From Alphaproteobacteria bacterium (GTDB lineage Bacteria; Pseudomonadota; Alphaproteobacteria; JAUXUR01), in contig JAUXUR010000057.1 in NCBI GenBank assembly GCA_030680745.1, forward strand, positions 1 through 57,254: a stretch of 57,254 nucleotides of DNA. Reading direction: 5' to 3'. The stretch's first letter is position 1. Every line of letters begins with the position of its first letter. Below the pieces are notes generated by a model that was given only the letters and a program-made list of their open reading frames with translations, searched no databases and was not told the origin of the DNA. The position numbers were made by a program, and so were the translations under genes. This document shows, one piece after another, positions 9,142-18,631 of this stretch.

Positions 9142-9540
9142 TTATTCATCTTCCTGAAATGACAAAGTTTTTACAAGATCTTGAACAAGCTTTTTTTTGC
9201 TTGGATCCGATATAGAACTATATTTTCGAATAAGCTCTATACTTGATCTTGTTAATATTGGTTCAATTTCATAATCAGTTTTTTCTTCTTTTACACCACT
9301 TTTCGATACCGTGGATTCAAAGCCGTCAAAAAAATAACTCACCTGAACATTAAGAACTTTTGCAAACTCATAAAGACGAGAAGCAACAATTCTATTTGTC
9401 CCACGTTCATATTTTTGTATCTGTTGAAAGGTTAAGCTCACGGCCTCCCCTAAGTTTTCTTGTGTCATACCTAATAAAGTACGTCGCGCACGTAAGCGCG
9501 CACCAACATAGATATCGACCAAATGTGGAGAAGAATTCAT
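9142..9540 (-). CDS. XRE-family transcriptional regulator of the alphaproteobacterial lnt-metK type
   Basis: 132 residues. A Cro/C1-type helix-turn-helix fills residues 10-70: VGARLRARRTLLGMTQENLG, LTFQQIQKYERGTNRI and ASRLYEFAKVLNVQVSYFF. The wording LTFQQxQKYExGxNRIxAS is characteristic of a regulator found in most alphaproteobacteria directly after lnt and before metK. Here metK is absent: a terminator follows. It binds DNA as a dimer; targets in related bacteria include surface and symbiosis genes, but none can be named here. AGAGAGG lies 6 bp before the ATG. Confidence 0.88.
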   Translation of the reverse strand: MNSSPHLVDIYVGARLRARRTLLGMTQENLGEAVSLTFQQIQKYERGTNRIVASRLYEFAKVLNVQVSYFFDGFESTVSKSGVKEEKTDYEIEPILTRSSIELIRKYSSISDPSKKKLVQDLVKTLSFQEDE

Positions 9541-9625
9541 CAGAACCTCTCTAAACGATTAACTTAATGTATAGGATTCATAGTCACACAATAGTATGTA
9601 GTCAAGAAAAATACAAAATAAATTG

Positions 9626-11182
9626 TCAATTTTTTTGCCCTTTCCAATAAAACAAACAGAGCAAAAATATAAGAAAGCGAATTACCACGAAAAACCAATC
9701 CCATAGCAAGAAATAAACGTTCTTATATGGAAGTGGCTTCGGTAATTTTGTATCAATAATACCACGCACGCCATAAGGTAAAGTTTGTAACATTCTGCCA
9801 TAAGGATCAATGGCTGCACTAATACCCGTATTGGCAACGCGCATCAACGGTATACCATTTTCAATGGAACGCATTCGTGCCATTTGTAGATGTTGATAAG
9901 GTCCTGCAGAATCACCAAACCAACCATCATTCGTAACATTTAAAAACCATTGCGCGCGATTATCTATGTCCATGGCTTCATCTGGAAAAATAACTTCATA
10001 ACACACGAGAGGTCTAAAAGGCGGCAATTTTTTAAGCGTTAGCACCTTGGATGTGTGCCCAGGACTAAAGTCTAATCCACCTCCAACGAGTTTATCAATA
10101 GGCAATATTCCCTTAAAAGGGGTATATTCACCAAAAGGCACCAGATGTTGTTTATCATAATACCCAACAATCTCACCCATCGCATTAAGCGCATAAATTG
10201 AATTCCAACGTAGAAACTGATCAGAAACTTGATCTTTATCATAGCGCCCACCACCAACGATAAGATCTCCTTTTAAGGGTATAATTTCACATAAAGCATC
10301 CCTGCAATTTTGATCTTGATTTAATGTAAAAGGAACGGCACTTTCTGGCCAAATGATATGCGTAACATTTTCCCAATTTGCACTTTTAGATAAATCCTTA
10401 TGAATTTTTAAATGCTCGTAGGCCAATCCTGGTGCCCATTTAAAATCTTGATCAATATTCCCCTGAACAAGCCTTAGCATCACATTCGGATGATAGGCAA
10501 GGGATTCTATAGGGTTGTGCTCTAAACGCTTTTCTCCATAAAAATAGGCACCACCAATGGTCATAGATAGAAAAAGAAAAACACTTATGCGCACAAAATT
10601 TGTTTTCGATTTAACAAGAAAATATGGCAAAGATGCCCATAACACAGTCAAAAAACTTAAACCAAAAATGCCATAAATATATGTCGTTTGAAGAATCGAT
10701 TCAAAAGGCCAAAAAGCATAACCCATTAAATTCCAGGGAAATCCTGTAAAAAGCGTCGATCTTAAATATTCAAAAAAATACCAAACGCACACAAAACAAA
10801 AAACAGCCCTAAGATCAATTTGCTTAAGATATTTTTGAAAAAGATATTGATACGTCAGACCCATAAATCCTGTGAAAAAAGCTAGACCAAAAGGAAAACC
10901 AATAATACCTATTGGTACAAGCCAAACAAGATCTACGCTTTGATTCATAAACGCATTTGAAATCCAATGAAGACCAAAAACAAATTGACCAAAACCAAAT
11001 GCCCACCCATAAAAAAAAGCATTCTTTTTAGAATGAGCAATAGACAAAAAATGAAACAAAAACGGAAATGCAAAAAAAATTGTCCAAATTTGTTTATAGG
11101 GCGCAAAAGAAAATGCAGTCAGTGATCCTAATATAAAAAGAAAAATAATTTTAGAGATGTTGTAGTTAAGTATTTTTTTCAT
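9626..11182 (-). CDS. lnt: apolipoprotein N-acyltransferase
   Basis: 518 residues, the usual length. Lnt adds the third acyl chain to the N-terminal cysteine of lipoproteins in the inner membrane. The first 200 residues hold about six to seven membrane segments. A periplasmic nitrilase domain follows with the Glu-Lys-Cys triad in WPESAVP, DKQHLVPFGEY and CYEVIFP, then a final membrane helix near the C-terminus. In most alphaproteobacteria lnt directly follows corC; here two secreted orphans are inserted between them. Confidence 0.94.
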   Translation of the reverse strand: MKKILNYNISKIIFLFILGSLTAFSFAPYKQIWTIFFAFPFLFHFLSIAHSKKNAFFYGWAFGFGQFVFGLHWISNAFMNQSVDLVWLVPIGIIGFPFGLAFFTGFMGLTYQYLFQKYLKQIDLRAVFCFVCVWYFFEYLRSTLFTGFPWNLMGYAFWPFESILQTTYIYGIFGLSFLTVLWASLPYFLVKSKTNFVRISVFLFLSMTIGGAYFYGEKRLEHNPIESLAYHPNVMLRLVQGNIDQDFKWAPGLAYEHLKIHKDLSKSANWENVTHIIWPESAVPFTLNQDQNCRDALCEIIPLKGDLIVGGGRYDKDQVSDQFLRWNSIYALNAMGEIVGYYDKQHLVPFGEYTPFKGILPIDKLVGGGLDFSPGHTSKVLTLKKLPPFRPLVCYEVIFPDEAMDIDNRAQWFLNVTNDGWFGDSAGPYQHLQMARMRSIENGIPLMRVANTGISAAIDPYGRMLQTLPYGVRGIIDTKLPKPLPYKNVYFLLWDWFFVVIRFLIFLLCLFYWKGQKN

Positions 11183-11310
11183 ACAGATGAACCTAAAAAA
11201 TTTTTACTCATTTCTGGAGTCTACGCAAGTTAAAAATGGCATAAACCTGCCACAGGATAAATCATCCTTCCAAAAATAACCACACTGAAATCGTTAATAA
11301 ATAAAAAAAT

Positions 11311-12084
11311 CTAATGAATCTCAACACCATCTAAATTTTTAACTTTTGGATCGGTTTCAATTTCCAACCCATTTTGATCTACAATTATTAAATCATGTTT
11401 TTTAAGTTCTTTATAAAAAGAATTCCACGTATAACCATGTTTTAAAATTATTTTTTGGTTTGACGTAATAAGCTTCAACATAATGCGTTTGCAATTAGGA
11501 AATTTATATTTAAAATTACGCATAAGCACTTCAAGATTATGACGGCTAGCCAAAGAATCATAATTTAATTTCCATGCCGAAGCAAAAGGATAAGGATATT
11601 TAGTCTCCCATTTATAAGGAATTTCAGCAGCAAGCCCCAACATGACAAAAAGTTGGTAATAACTTAATTCATAATCATGAAACAAATAAGATGAACTCAT
11701 ATCAATTGCTGTATAGATTAACTTCATTATAAAATAATCAGTTGCAGAAAGAGAGCGCTCAACATCAATTACAATTTCTTCAGCATCTTCATCTCCATGA
11801 ATATAAACCACAACACCAGGATCAATAAAATATGATTTTTGCATTGGTGATTTAATGATCTTCCACCCATCGTCAAAATACGAAATTTTTCTTTCATAAG
11901 GGTTTTCTTGACTTTCTATTACATCTTCATTATCATTTTCGTCTATGACAATTTGATTAAAATTTTCACGTTTTTTATTTTTTAAACCAACATTGTTTTG
12001 AATATTCTTTGATAATTCCGACATTGCTTCAACATTGAATACATAAAACGTCAAAAGCGAAAGCACTATAGATTTTTTTCTCAT
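11311..12084 (-). CDS. secreted hypothetical protein, paralogue 1 of an inserted pair
   Basis: 257 residues with an N-terminal signal peptide (RKKSIVLSLLTFYVFNVEA). The mature part shares a backbone with the neighbour at 12216-12869: W(K/R)IIKSP, a GD(E/N)xxEE(I/V)VIDxE(R/K)SL block, a LFVMLxxA helix and FPxCxRIxLK near the end. One conserved cysteine lies in the last block. No known family is recognised. The pair lies inside the conserved corC-lnt order, on the same strand, and so was probably inserted and tandemly duplicated in this lineage. Confidence 0.75.
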   Translation of the reverse strand: MRKKSIVLSLLTFYVFNVEAMSELSKNIQNNVGLKNKKRENFNQIVIDENDNEDVIESQENPYERKISYFDDGWKIIKSPMQKSYFIDPGVVVYIHGDEDAEEIVIDVERSLSATDYFIMKLIYTAIDMSSSYLFHDYELSYYQLFVMLGLAAEIPYKWETKYPYPFASAWKLNYDSLASRHNLEVLMRNFKYKFPNCKRIMLKLITSNQKIILKHGYTWNSFYKELKKHDLIIVDQNGLEIETDPKVKNLDGVEIH

Positions 12085-12215
12085 AACAATCCTCTATATG
12101 ACATGCTCGATTTATATTTTAAATATAATCGTTCCTTTAGGGTACAATCTAATATCATTTCAATCAACAGGGCAAAAAAGCAATATTCTTAATGAGATTA
12201 GCGTTAATTTAAATA

Positions 12216-12869
12216 TTAAACATCAACAATTTCGTTTTCTAATAAAATTTCTAGATTTTCATTTTTTAATAATTTTATAAATTTGTTCATATCAGAGCTA
12301 TTCTCAAGCACATTTTTTTGATCCAATGAAAATGGTTTTAATCTAATACGATTGCATTTAGGAAATTTTTCTTTAAATTTTTTTATACAATTTTCAGGGG
12401 TCGTATGAAAATTAAAATAATCAAAATTCATGAGCCATTCGGAATAAACTAAATTAGGATCAATCATTATTGAATCATATTCACATTGTCCTGCAATCGA
12501 TAACATTACAAAAAGATCACAATACTCAATTCTATACTTACTTTTTATATATTTTGAGAGAAACTTTTTAAAACCATTATACAACTTAGTGTGTAAAAAA
12601 TTAGTTGATGTTAAAGATTTTTCAATATCGATAACGACTTCTTCTGAATTATTATCCCCCTTTAAAAATATATTAATAGAGGCATAATCTAATGGAGATT
12701 TAATTATTCTCCACTCATCTTCCACAACAACAATAGGATTATTATCATAAATTACAACATCTGGTTCAAATTGCTGCACCACAACTGAATTAACTGAATT
12801 ATTAGACGCATTAACATTAATCGAATAATTGCAAACAATAAAAAGAAAATAAAAGATACTTTTTTTCAT
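12216..12869 (-). CDS. secreted hypothetical protein, paralogue 2 of an inserted pair
   Basis: 217 residues starting MKKSIFYFLFIVCNYSINVNA, a signal peptide. It shares EWRIIKSP, GDNNSEEVVIDIEKSL, LFVMLSIAG and FPKCNRIRLKP with the 257-residue neighbour, while the N-terminal spacer and the C-terminal tail differ. It is more AT-rich and Asn-rich than the flanking housekeeping genes, consistent with lineage-specific origin. It lies 111 bp after corC on the same strand, so it could be read from the phoH operon promoter or its own. Function unknown. Confidence 0.74.
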   Translation of the reverse strand: MKKSIFYFLFIVCNYSINVNASNNSVNSVVVQQFEPDVVIYDNNPIVVVEDEWRIIKSPLDYASINIFLKGDNNSEEVVIDIEKSLTSTNFLHTKLYNGFKKFLSKYIKSKYRIEYCDLFVMLSIAGQCEYDSIMIDPNLVYSEWLMNFDYFNFHTTPENCIKKFKEKFPKCNRIRLKPFSLDQKNVLENSSDMNKFIKLLKNENLEILLENEIVDV

Positions 12870-12980
12870 ATTACCCTCTTTCTTATTTAAACAAACACTA
12901 TTTCCAGATTATACGTCAATTAATTTGAAAGATCTATGCATGAGCACTCAAGCAAAACTCAAAAAAACACAGACACAAGC

Positions 12981-13880
12981 CTAATCATCTTGTTTTTTTA
13001 TATAAATCTGGATTTTCTTAATGCGTCTTGGGTCAGCGTCCAAAACATGAAATTCTAGACCTTGCGCATGGGAAATAACCTCCCCCCGAACAGGAATGCG
13101 CCCAATAAGATCGAAAATAAGCCCGCCTAATGTATCAGATTCTTCATGTTCATCATCTGAAAACCGGCACCCTAACGTTTCTTCAAGGTCGTCTAAAAAG
13201 ACGCGCGCATCAGCTATATAACTTCCATCTTCAAGACCTCTCAATTCAGGGTCTTCACCAATTTCAGTTTCATCTTCAATATCACCAACAATACGTTCTA
13301 TTATTTCATCAATAGAAACAAGACCATCAGTACCACCATATTCATCAACAACAACGGCATAATGAATACCCGTTGAACGCATACGATACAACAAATCAAG
13401 AGCCGGTAATGATGGTGACACAAAATGAACTTTACGAATATAGGGCTTCAAACTTTTATTTGCTGGATTTAAAGCAAGATCAATCACTTCCTTTAAATGA
13501 ATAATACCCAAAATATCATCTAAATCTGCTAAATACACAAGCAAAGCTGAATGGCGTGTTTCTTGAAAATGGTGCAAAATATCAGTAAAAGTACTTTTAA
13601 AAGGAAGTGCCACAATATCCACACGCGGAATCATAATATCTTCAACGGTTAATTCACGAATAACCAGCAAATTATAACACATCTCGCGTTCGGCTTTAGT
13701 CATCTTGGCCTCATTCAACCAAGCCTCTAATTCCTTACTATGTACAGGCAGTTGCTTCGCAGAAACAGGTTTGTGAAACAAATTTTTAACCCAATTAATA
13801 ATTGAAAAGTTGTCTTTTTTTTCTATATTTTTCTTTTGAGACGGATCTTCATCTGCAGATTTTTGGCCAGCATCAGTCAT
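12981..13880 (-). CDS. corC: CorC/TlyC-family CBS-domain protein
   Basis: 299 residues. Two CBS domains occupy about residues 75-205 (VEDIMIPRVDIVALPF at the start, YAVVVDEYGGTDGLVSIDEI in the second), followed by the CorC/HlyC C-terminal domain (DARVFLDDLEETLG, SDTLGGLIFDLIGRIP). The integral-membrane DUF21 domain of larger relatives is absent. CorC-type proteins are linked to Mg/Co efflux or to the envelope; the tlyC name in rickettsiae comes from a haemolysin claim that remains debated. It overlaps ybeY by 8 bp, as in other alphaproteobacteria. Confidence 0.9.
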   Translation of the reverse strand: MTDAGQKSADEDPSQKKNIEKKDNFSIINWVKNLFHKPVSAKQLPVHSKELEAWLNEAKMTKAEREMCYNLLVIRELTVEDIMIPRVDIVALPFKSTFTDILHHFQETRHSALLVYLADLDDILGIIHLKEVIDLALNPANKSLKPYIRKVHFVSPSLPALDLLYRMRSTGIHYAVVVDEYGGTDGLVSIDEIIERIVGDIEDETEIGEDPELRGLEDGSYIADARVFLDDLEETLGCRFSDDEHEESDTLGGLIFDLIGRIPVRGEVISHAQGLEFHVLDADPRRIKKIQIYIKKQDD

Positions 13881-14388
13881 TTAATTTCAAACCTTCTTTG
13901 TCACAAAGATCTAAATAGGGATTTTTTATACCCATAGAATTCAATATGTTAATTTCTAAATCTTCCATAATTACAGCATCTGAATCAATCTCGTGGTCAT
14001 AACTCAACAAATGCAAAAATCCGTGAATCACAAGATGTTGCAAATGATGCTCTAAAGACTTTGAATCGGTAACAGCTTCACTCTGAATCGTTTCAAAAGC
14101 CAAAAATATATCACCCAACATATTTTCGTCATCATCATTATAATCTGTTTCTGATGGAAAAGATAAAACATTAGTTGGTTTATTTTTTCCACGAAACTCG
14201 CGATTTAGTTTTTGAACAAAATCATTATTCGCAAGAATGATATTCACATGAAATGATTCTTTAATTAAATCTTTAAAATCAAAAACAGCTTTAACAGCCT
14301 TAGAACATAAATCTTCGCATAAAGGTAAGACTTTAACCCATTGATCTTCTTCGACAAAAACGTCTACATTGCAGCTAAAATTACTCAT
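13873..14388 (-). CDS. ybeY: endoribonuclease YbeY
   Basis: 171 residues. YbeY is a zinc-dependent single-strand RNase needed for 16S rRNA 3'-end maturation and ribosome quality control. The metal site HGFLHLLSYDH matches the H-G-x-L-H-L-x-G-Y-D-H signature, with Ser in place of the second Gly. The partner motif NREFRGKNKPTNVLSFP is also present. It sits between phoH and corC, the standard order. Its N-terminus follows a type A repeat that separates it from phoH. Confidence 0.93.
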   Translation of the reverse strand: MSNFSCNVDVFVEEDQWVKVLPLCEDLCSKAVKAVFDFKDLIKESFHVNIILANNDFVQKLNREFRGKNKPTNVLSFPSETDYNDDDENMLGDIFLAFETIQSEAVTDSKSLEHHLQHLVIHGFLHLLSYDHEIDSDAVIMEDLEINILNSMGIKNPYLDLCDKEGLKLND

Positions 14389-14440
14389 ATAACACTCTAA
14401 TCATTCACCTGTTTAATACCCACAATATATATATACATCT

Positions 14441-14564
14441 TTTTGAAACTCGCTAATGTGAGACGAGTGGTCGGAGATTCGGCACGGAAGACCGGAGTGT
14501 ATTCTTCATACATGAGGATCTGAGTACCGAAGCGACGCATCAATCATCCACAGTAGTAGAGTTT
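14441..14564. repeat. palindromic repeat, type A copy 3
   Basis: Close to copy 1: GAAACTCGCTAATGTGAGAC at the left, GTGTATTCTTCATACATGAG in the core, and CGACGCATCAATC and AGTAGTAGAGTTT at the right. The last two bases overlap the phoH stop codon (TAA, minus strand, 14563-14565). It interrupts the phoH-ybeY junction, which is tight in most alphaproteobacteria. Confidence 0.85.
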
Positions 14565-15546
14565 AAATGCCGTAAAATTCTGTGTATGCTCGTATAATTC
14601 TAGCCACAATCGGATGTCGCACAACATCTTTATCTGTAAAATAGACAAAATTGACCCCATCCATATTGCGCAATATGTCTAATGCATCCCGCAATCCTGA
14701 CTTCAAACCAGGCGGCAAATCGATCTGACTTAAATCACCCGTAATCGCCATCTTAGAACGTTCACCCAACCGTGTCAGCAACATTTTCATTTGAACAGCT
14801 GTCGTATTTTGCGCTTCATCTAATATAACAAAAGCATTTGAAAGGGTCCTACCGCGCATAAAAGCTAAAGGTGCAATTTCAATTTCACCAGTACTCATAT
14901 AACGTTCGACTTGATCTGGCAATAAAATATCATTCAAAGCGTCATAAATAGGACGTAAATAAGGATCTATTTTTTCCTTAATATCACCAGGTAAAAAACC
15001 CAGACTTTCGCCCGCTTCACGGACAGGACGTGACACAATAATGCGTTCAACTTTGCCTGCCAACAACATCGACACCGCAACCGCAACCGCTAAATAGGTT
15101 TTACCAGTACCTGCTGGCCCCAACCCAAAAGTTAAATCAAATTCTTGTAATGACCGAATATATGATGCCTGAACGGGTGACCTTGGTCTGATATGTTTTT
15201 TACGTGTTCGAATCGCAAAATCGTCTTCAGAATATTTTTTATCTGATTGATCTTTTTGAGACTCATCATAGGTTTTGTATGCTAAATGCGCGTCAATATC
15301 TTCAGGGTTTAAACTACCGCGTTTTTGAAGCTGTTCATACAAATCTTGCAATGCGTGTAAAGCTTGATACGCCACATCAGACAAACCTGTAATTTCAAGC
15401 ACTTCTCCACGTGGTCTTACCTGCACCCCTAATTTTTCTTCGATTCGCGTCAAATTACGATCCTGTGGACCGCATAAAACTTGCAAAAGCATATTATCTT
15501 GAAAAACGGCACTGATGGTAATGGGCGCTTCAACAACTTGCTTCAA
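14563..15546 (-). CDS. phoH: PhoH-family ATPase/RNA-binding protein (YbeZ type)
   Basis: 327 residues. The Walker A motif GPAGTGKTYLA and Walker B VILDEAQNTT are intact, as is the family motif SRPVREAGESLGFLPGD. A small KH-like N-terminal region precedes the ATPase. YbeZ works with YbeY in RNA metabolism and ribosome maturation. It is the first gene of the phoH-ybeY-corC block; the miaB gene often found upstream in alphaproteobacteria is not present, and a secreted orphan is there instead. Confidence 0.93.
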   Translation of the reverse strand: MKQVVEAPITISAVFQDNMLLQVLCGPQDRNLTRIEEKLGVQVRPRGEVLEITGLSDVAYQALHALQDLYEQLQKRGSLNPEDIDAHLAYKTYDESQKDQSDKKYSEDDFAIRTRKKHIRPRSPVQASYIRSLQEFDLTFGLGPAGTGKTYLAVAVAVSMLLAGKVERIIVSRPVREAGESLGFLPGDIKEKIDPYLRPIYDALNDILLPDQVERYMSTGEIEIAPLAFMRGRTLSNAFVILDEAQNTTAVQMKMLLTRLGERSKMAITGDLSQIDLPPGLKSGLRDALDILRNMDGVNFVYFTDKDVVRHPIVARIIRAYTEFYGI

Positions 15547-15877
15547 GATAATTCCTTTCAGTTACTATAGTCGATGGACATTGGAAGGATACATCGTCAC
15601 GCCTTGCTCATGTATATAAGGATACACTTCGCTCGTTGTTCCTTGTCTACTCCTCAAGTCTATCGACTATAAAGCATGATGCTTTACATTAAGCGTAAAC
15701 TCTTAATATAAGGATACTCAAAAAACTTAATAAGAAGCAAGTGGATACGCTTTAATTATCTAAAAATCATCAGGATGTGATTAAATTTTGTTTCTAACAT
15801 ACAAAAAACATTGCCAGATATGGGTTTGCCTTAAACAACAAACCCAATGGAGAAAAAAACCTAGAAAAAATATGAAT
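15547..15877. other. intergenic with a repeat and a stem-loop
   Basis: This gap between the 771-residue protein gene and phoH (both minus strand) holds the type B repeat at 15566-15671 and a stem-loop, TGGGTTTG (15821-15828) with CAAACCCA (15839-15846), about 30 bp after the upstream gene's stop. The stem may terminate that gene although no strong T-run follows. The phoH promoter should lie here but no clear -35/-10 pair was identified. Confidence 0.55.
15566..15671. repeat. palindromic repeat, type B copy 1
   Basis: 106 bp. The ends are TATAGTCGATGGAC and GTCTATCGACTATA, complementary but for one base. The core has CTCATGTATATAAGGATACA followed by CTTCGCTCGTTGTTCCTTGTCT. It is nearly identical in its core to copies at 21891, 30373, 33239 and 44267. 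Confidence 0.88.
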
Positions 15878-18193
15878 TCAGCCCAATAATTCATTCAAAC
15901 GCGCTTCAAAATCTAAATCTTCCTCATAAGAATAGTCAGCTTTCACCTCATCAGAAACAGACATTTGAAGACCATTTTCCTCAGGAAATTCAATCTGAAT
16001 ACATAATCCTTCTGCAATTTGCTTCAGATCTTCTATCGTGATTTGCCCATCAGAAGCCATTCTTCCGCAAAGAAGACTATGGATCATAACCCCAAATTCA
16101 GAAGCATTTGATTCTAGAATTTGATTTCGTCTATTATCCATGCGCGTATTCAGATCTACAATCATTCCTTTTAGAAAATCTGTTGAAATCTCACCATTCC
16201 CTAATTTAATCTTGCTTCCAGATTGCGCATTACGAACAATTTCTACATATTGATCGTAATCATTTTTAAAACAGTAATAGGTTTGATCTTTATAAATTTT
16301 TTGCGCTTCAAGATCTTGATATAATTCAGCTAAAAGCGAATATTTATCTTTTTGACACATATAATTATCTTTATATTTTTCAAAAAGATTTGCTGTTTTA
16401 ATCAAGTCTTTATTATTTTGATACCACGCATCAATAGAAGCAGATATCCCTTCCATGCAAATTGCATTGGAAGATAATGCTTCTTCTGCAAAACGCCTTG
16501 CTACGATTTGCCTAAAATCATGATCTTGGATCTCCTTAATCTCATTCCAAGCAGATTGAAGAATATAGTAGAAATTAGGAGCCCTTGCTTCTAAATTTGC
16601 GTCACTTTGCTCCGGATGCAAAACAACATTGAGTCCGAAACCATGATAGAGCAGATTAGAAGATAATCCACCTTGAACATTTCCTCTGGTAGCCAATTCA
16701 TAAGTCACAAGAATATTATATTTACATAAAGCTTCAAGAGATCTTAAATATTTCATGACTCTGGAATCCATTTCATAGCCAAGAGACTGATAAACAGGGA
16801 TAATGTCTTCAAAAAGCGGATCATCAAGCGGAATATCGGTCGCATTTTCAATATTGTAGCGCGGATGCGTGCTGCTTGCACGCGGGATATCCAAATTTTG
16901 AACTAAGTGCCGTTTTACTTCAAATTGATTTCCCCATATTTGATAAGTGTGGATAATTTCAAGTTTTTGCTTCCAAAATGCAGCATCATAGGTTAGTGGA
17001 ACTCTTTGGGGAGCTGGATTTCCCATTCCACCTACCAAACCTTGAGGAGGGTTTTGGTGATGCACTCTATTCATAGGCAAAGCAAATTGTTGTGGGGCCA
17101 CTCCAAATCCAGGTGCGCCCATAGGCGCAAAATTCTGCTGGATAAGAATAGGCTGCCCCTGCACCGCTTGCAATGGAAGATTTCCTGCTTGCTGCACAAA
17201 ATTTTGTTGATTCATTGCATTGTGCCATGCACCTGCAAGAATGTGAGCCAATTGTGGAACAACACCAACTTGCTGCGGCACTGCCTGTGGTTGCTGGATA
17301 GGCAACACACGTGCGCCTCTAGGAACAAAATTCTGTTGATTAGCTCCTTTTACTTCTATTCCGTGTTTTTTCAAGACATTCAAAATATGCGGAAATTCAC
17401 TAAAACGATCAAAAAAGAGAGTGTTTTTATTGACTACATCAACATAGGGATAGGGATAAGCATATAAGCCAGATGTATTTATACCCATTTCTTGAGTCAC
17501 GTCTTGATGAAGATAATCTCTAATTTTATCTTGCAATATTTGTTTTTGATGTAAAACTGCCTTTTTAGGTTTTGGTCTTTGGATTTCGCGCCAGTTAAGG
17601 AAAATTGCCACCCAAACCGCAAAATGCCGATTGTATCTTTCTGGCTCAAGTTTTGATAGGTTTTTTAAAATAGCATTATATAAAAATGGGACGCCCTCTT
17701 TTTCAAAATCTTCATTTGTTGTTTGATACGCAGGAACAAAATCCAAAAAAAGAATCATTGCCATTTCAAGCGCAATGTGAGGCGCCTCAGGCATAGAAAA
17801 GTTCCAAGCGGGTTCCAATAATTGTTTACAGCTCAGCTCAATAAACGCCTTTTTTGCAGCCTTATATTCTATAATCTCAGCATTTTGCGGGTCCAAAATT
17901 TTGTTGAGCGCATCATAGGTTATATTTCTTGATTCTAAATATTTGGTATTATAATAATGAAGAAGAAAATCTGTGTGTGTACTCAAAGGCTTATGCTTCT
18001 TAATCTCTTGCTGGGGAAGCGCATCTTCAGGAACAACCTGTTCAGGAAAACCTTCTTGTTGAAGAACTTGTTGATTCCACTCATCTCTCCCGCGTTTTCC
18101 TAGAATTTTACCATCCTCATCATTTCCAACAGCAAATGAAAAAGAAGAAATGAAAAAAAGAAAAAAAACTGAATTTAAAAATTTAAATCCCAA
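15878..18193 (-). CDS. large secreted Gln/Pro-rich hypothetical protein
   Basis: 771 residues from a TTG start with GGAG 8 bp upstream. It has a signal peptide (residues 1-22, FLFFISSFSFA) and then the basic clusters KRGR (33-36) and KKHK (65-68), resembling a bipartite nuclear-localisation motif. Residues about 285-400 are low complexity with repeated QQNF and Q/P/G-rich units (QQNFVPRGA, QQNFVQQAG, QQNFAPMGA). The C-terminal half is predicted mostly helical and ends in an acidic tail (YSYEEDLDFEARLNELL). No enzymatic motif is seen. The composition and export signal make it a candidate host-directed protein, by inference. Confidence 0.75.
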   Translation of the reverse strand: MGFKFLNSVFFLFFISSFSFAVGNDEDGKILGKRGRDEWNQQVLQQEGFPEQVVPEDALPQQEIKKHKPLSTHTDFLLHYYNTKYLESRNITYDALNKILDPQNAEIIEYKAAKKAFIELSCKQLLEPAWNFSMPEAPHIALEMAMILFLDFVPAYQTTNEDFEKEGVPFLYNAILKNLSKLEPERYNRHFAVWVAIFLNWREIQRPKPKKAVLHQKQILQDKIRDYLHQDVTQEMGINTSGLYAYPYPYVDVVNKNTLFFDRFSEFPHILNVLKKHGIEVKGANQQNFVPRGARVLPIQQPQAVPQQVGVVPQLAHILAGAWHNAMNQQNFVQQAGNLPLQAVQGQPILIQQNFAPMGAPGFGVAPQQFALPMNRVHHQNPPQGLVGGMGNPAPQRVPLTYDAAFWKQKLEIIHTYQIWGNQFEVKRHLVQNLDIPRASSTHPRYNIENATDIPLDDPLFEDIIPVYQSLGYEMDSRVMKYLRSLEALCKYNILVTYELATRGNVQGGLSSNLLYHGFGLNVVLHPEQSDANLEARAPNFYYILQSAWNEIKEIQDHDFRQIVARRFAEEALSSNAICMEGISASIDAWYQNNKDLIKTANLFEKYKDNYMCQKDKYSLLAELYQDLEAQKIYKDQTYYCFKNDYDQYVEIVRNAQSGSKIKLGNGEISTDFLKGMIVDLNTRMDNRRNQILESNASEFGVMIHSLLCGRMASDGQITIEDLKQIAEGLCIQIEFPEENGLQMSVSDEVKADYSYEEDLDFEARLNELLG

Positions 18194-18631
18194 AAAAACA
18201 ACTCCTACAAATTAAAATTAATTACATTAAAAGCATTTTACATAAAATTTTCTAAAAATCAACAAGTATATTAAAACTATATTATAAAATAGATTTTTTA
18301 GTTCAAAATTAAATAAATCATACGTTAAAATTAAATTTTATACATGTTTCAATCATTAAATAATGGCCGATCTACACAAAACATTTCCCGGACAATTTTT
18401 AGATCAAATGTAAAAAACCAAGCAAAGAAACTATTTTGAAAAAAAACAAAAGTTTATTTTACTCAAATTTTTTTTAAACCAATACGTATCAAAAATAATC
18501 TTGGTCACTCGGAAAACATTAGAGCAGTATTAAGAAAAGCTCTTGAAGATTTTCCTGAAAGTAAAAAATTGACAAAAAAGAGAAATATTTATATATTGTG
18601 TCATATTTTTTTTAAAATTGGAGAAATTTAA
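18194..18631. other. divergent intergenic region with promoters
   Basis: 438 bp, very AT-rich, between two divergently transcribed secreted-protein genes. On the plus side there is a consensus-like promoter (listed separately). On the minus side TTGATT and TAAAAT 16 bp apart lie upstream of the 771-residue gene. A short open frame around 18480-18630 (LGHSENIRAVLRKALEDFPE) runs to just before the next start but has no start signal; it may be a gene relic. Confidence 0.5.
18569..18597 (+). promoter_or_regulatory. sigma-70-like promoter of the first tandem giant gene
   Basis: TTGACA (18569-18574) and TATATT (18592-18597) are separated by 17 bp. The start codon is 35 bp downstream, with GGAG as the ribosome binding site. 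The two sister genes have equally well-spaced elements at similar positions. Confidence 0.65.

Noticed and set aside
18480-18631. Open frame LGHSENIRAVLRKALEDFPE before the first giant gene
   Set aside because: No start signal, and it overlaps the promoter of the next gene; at most a relic.
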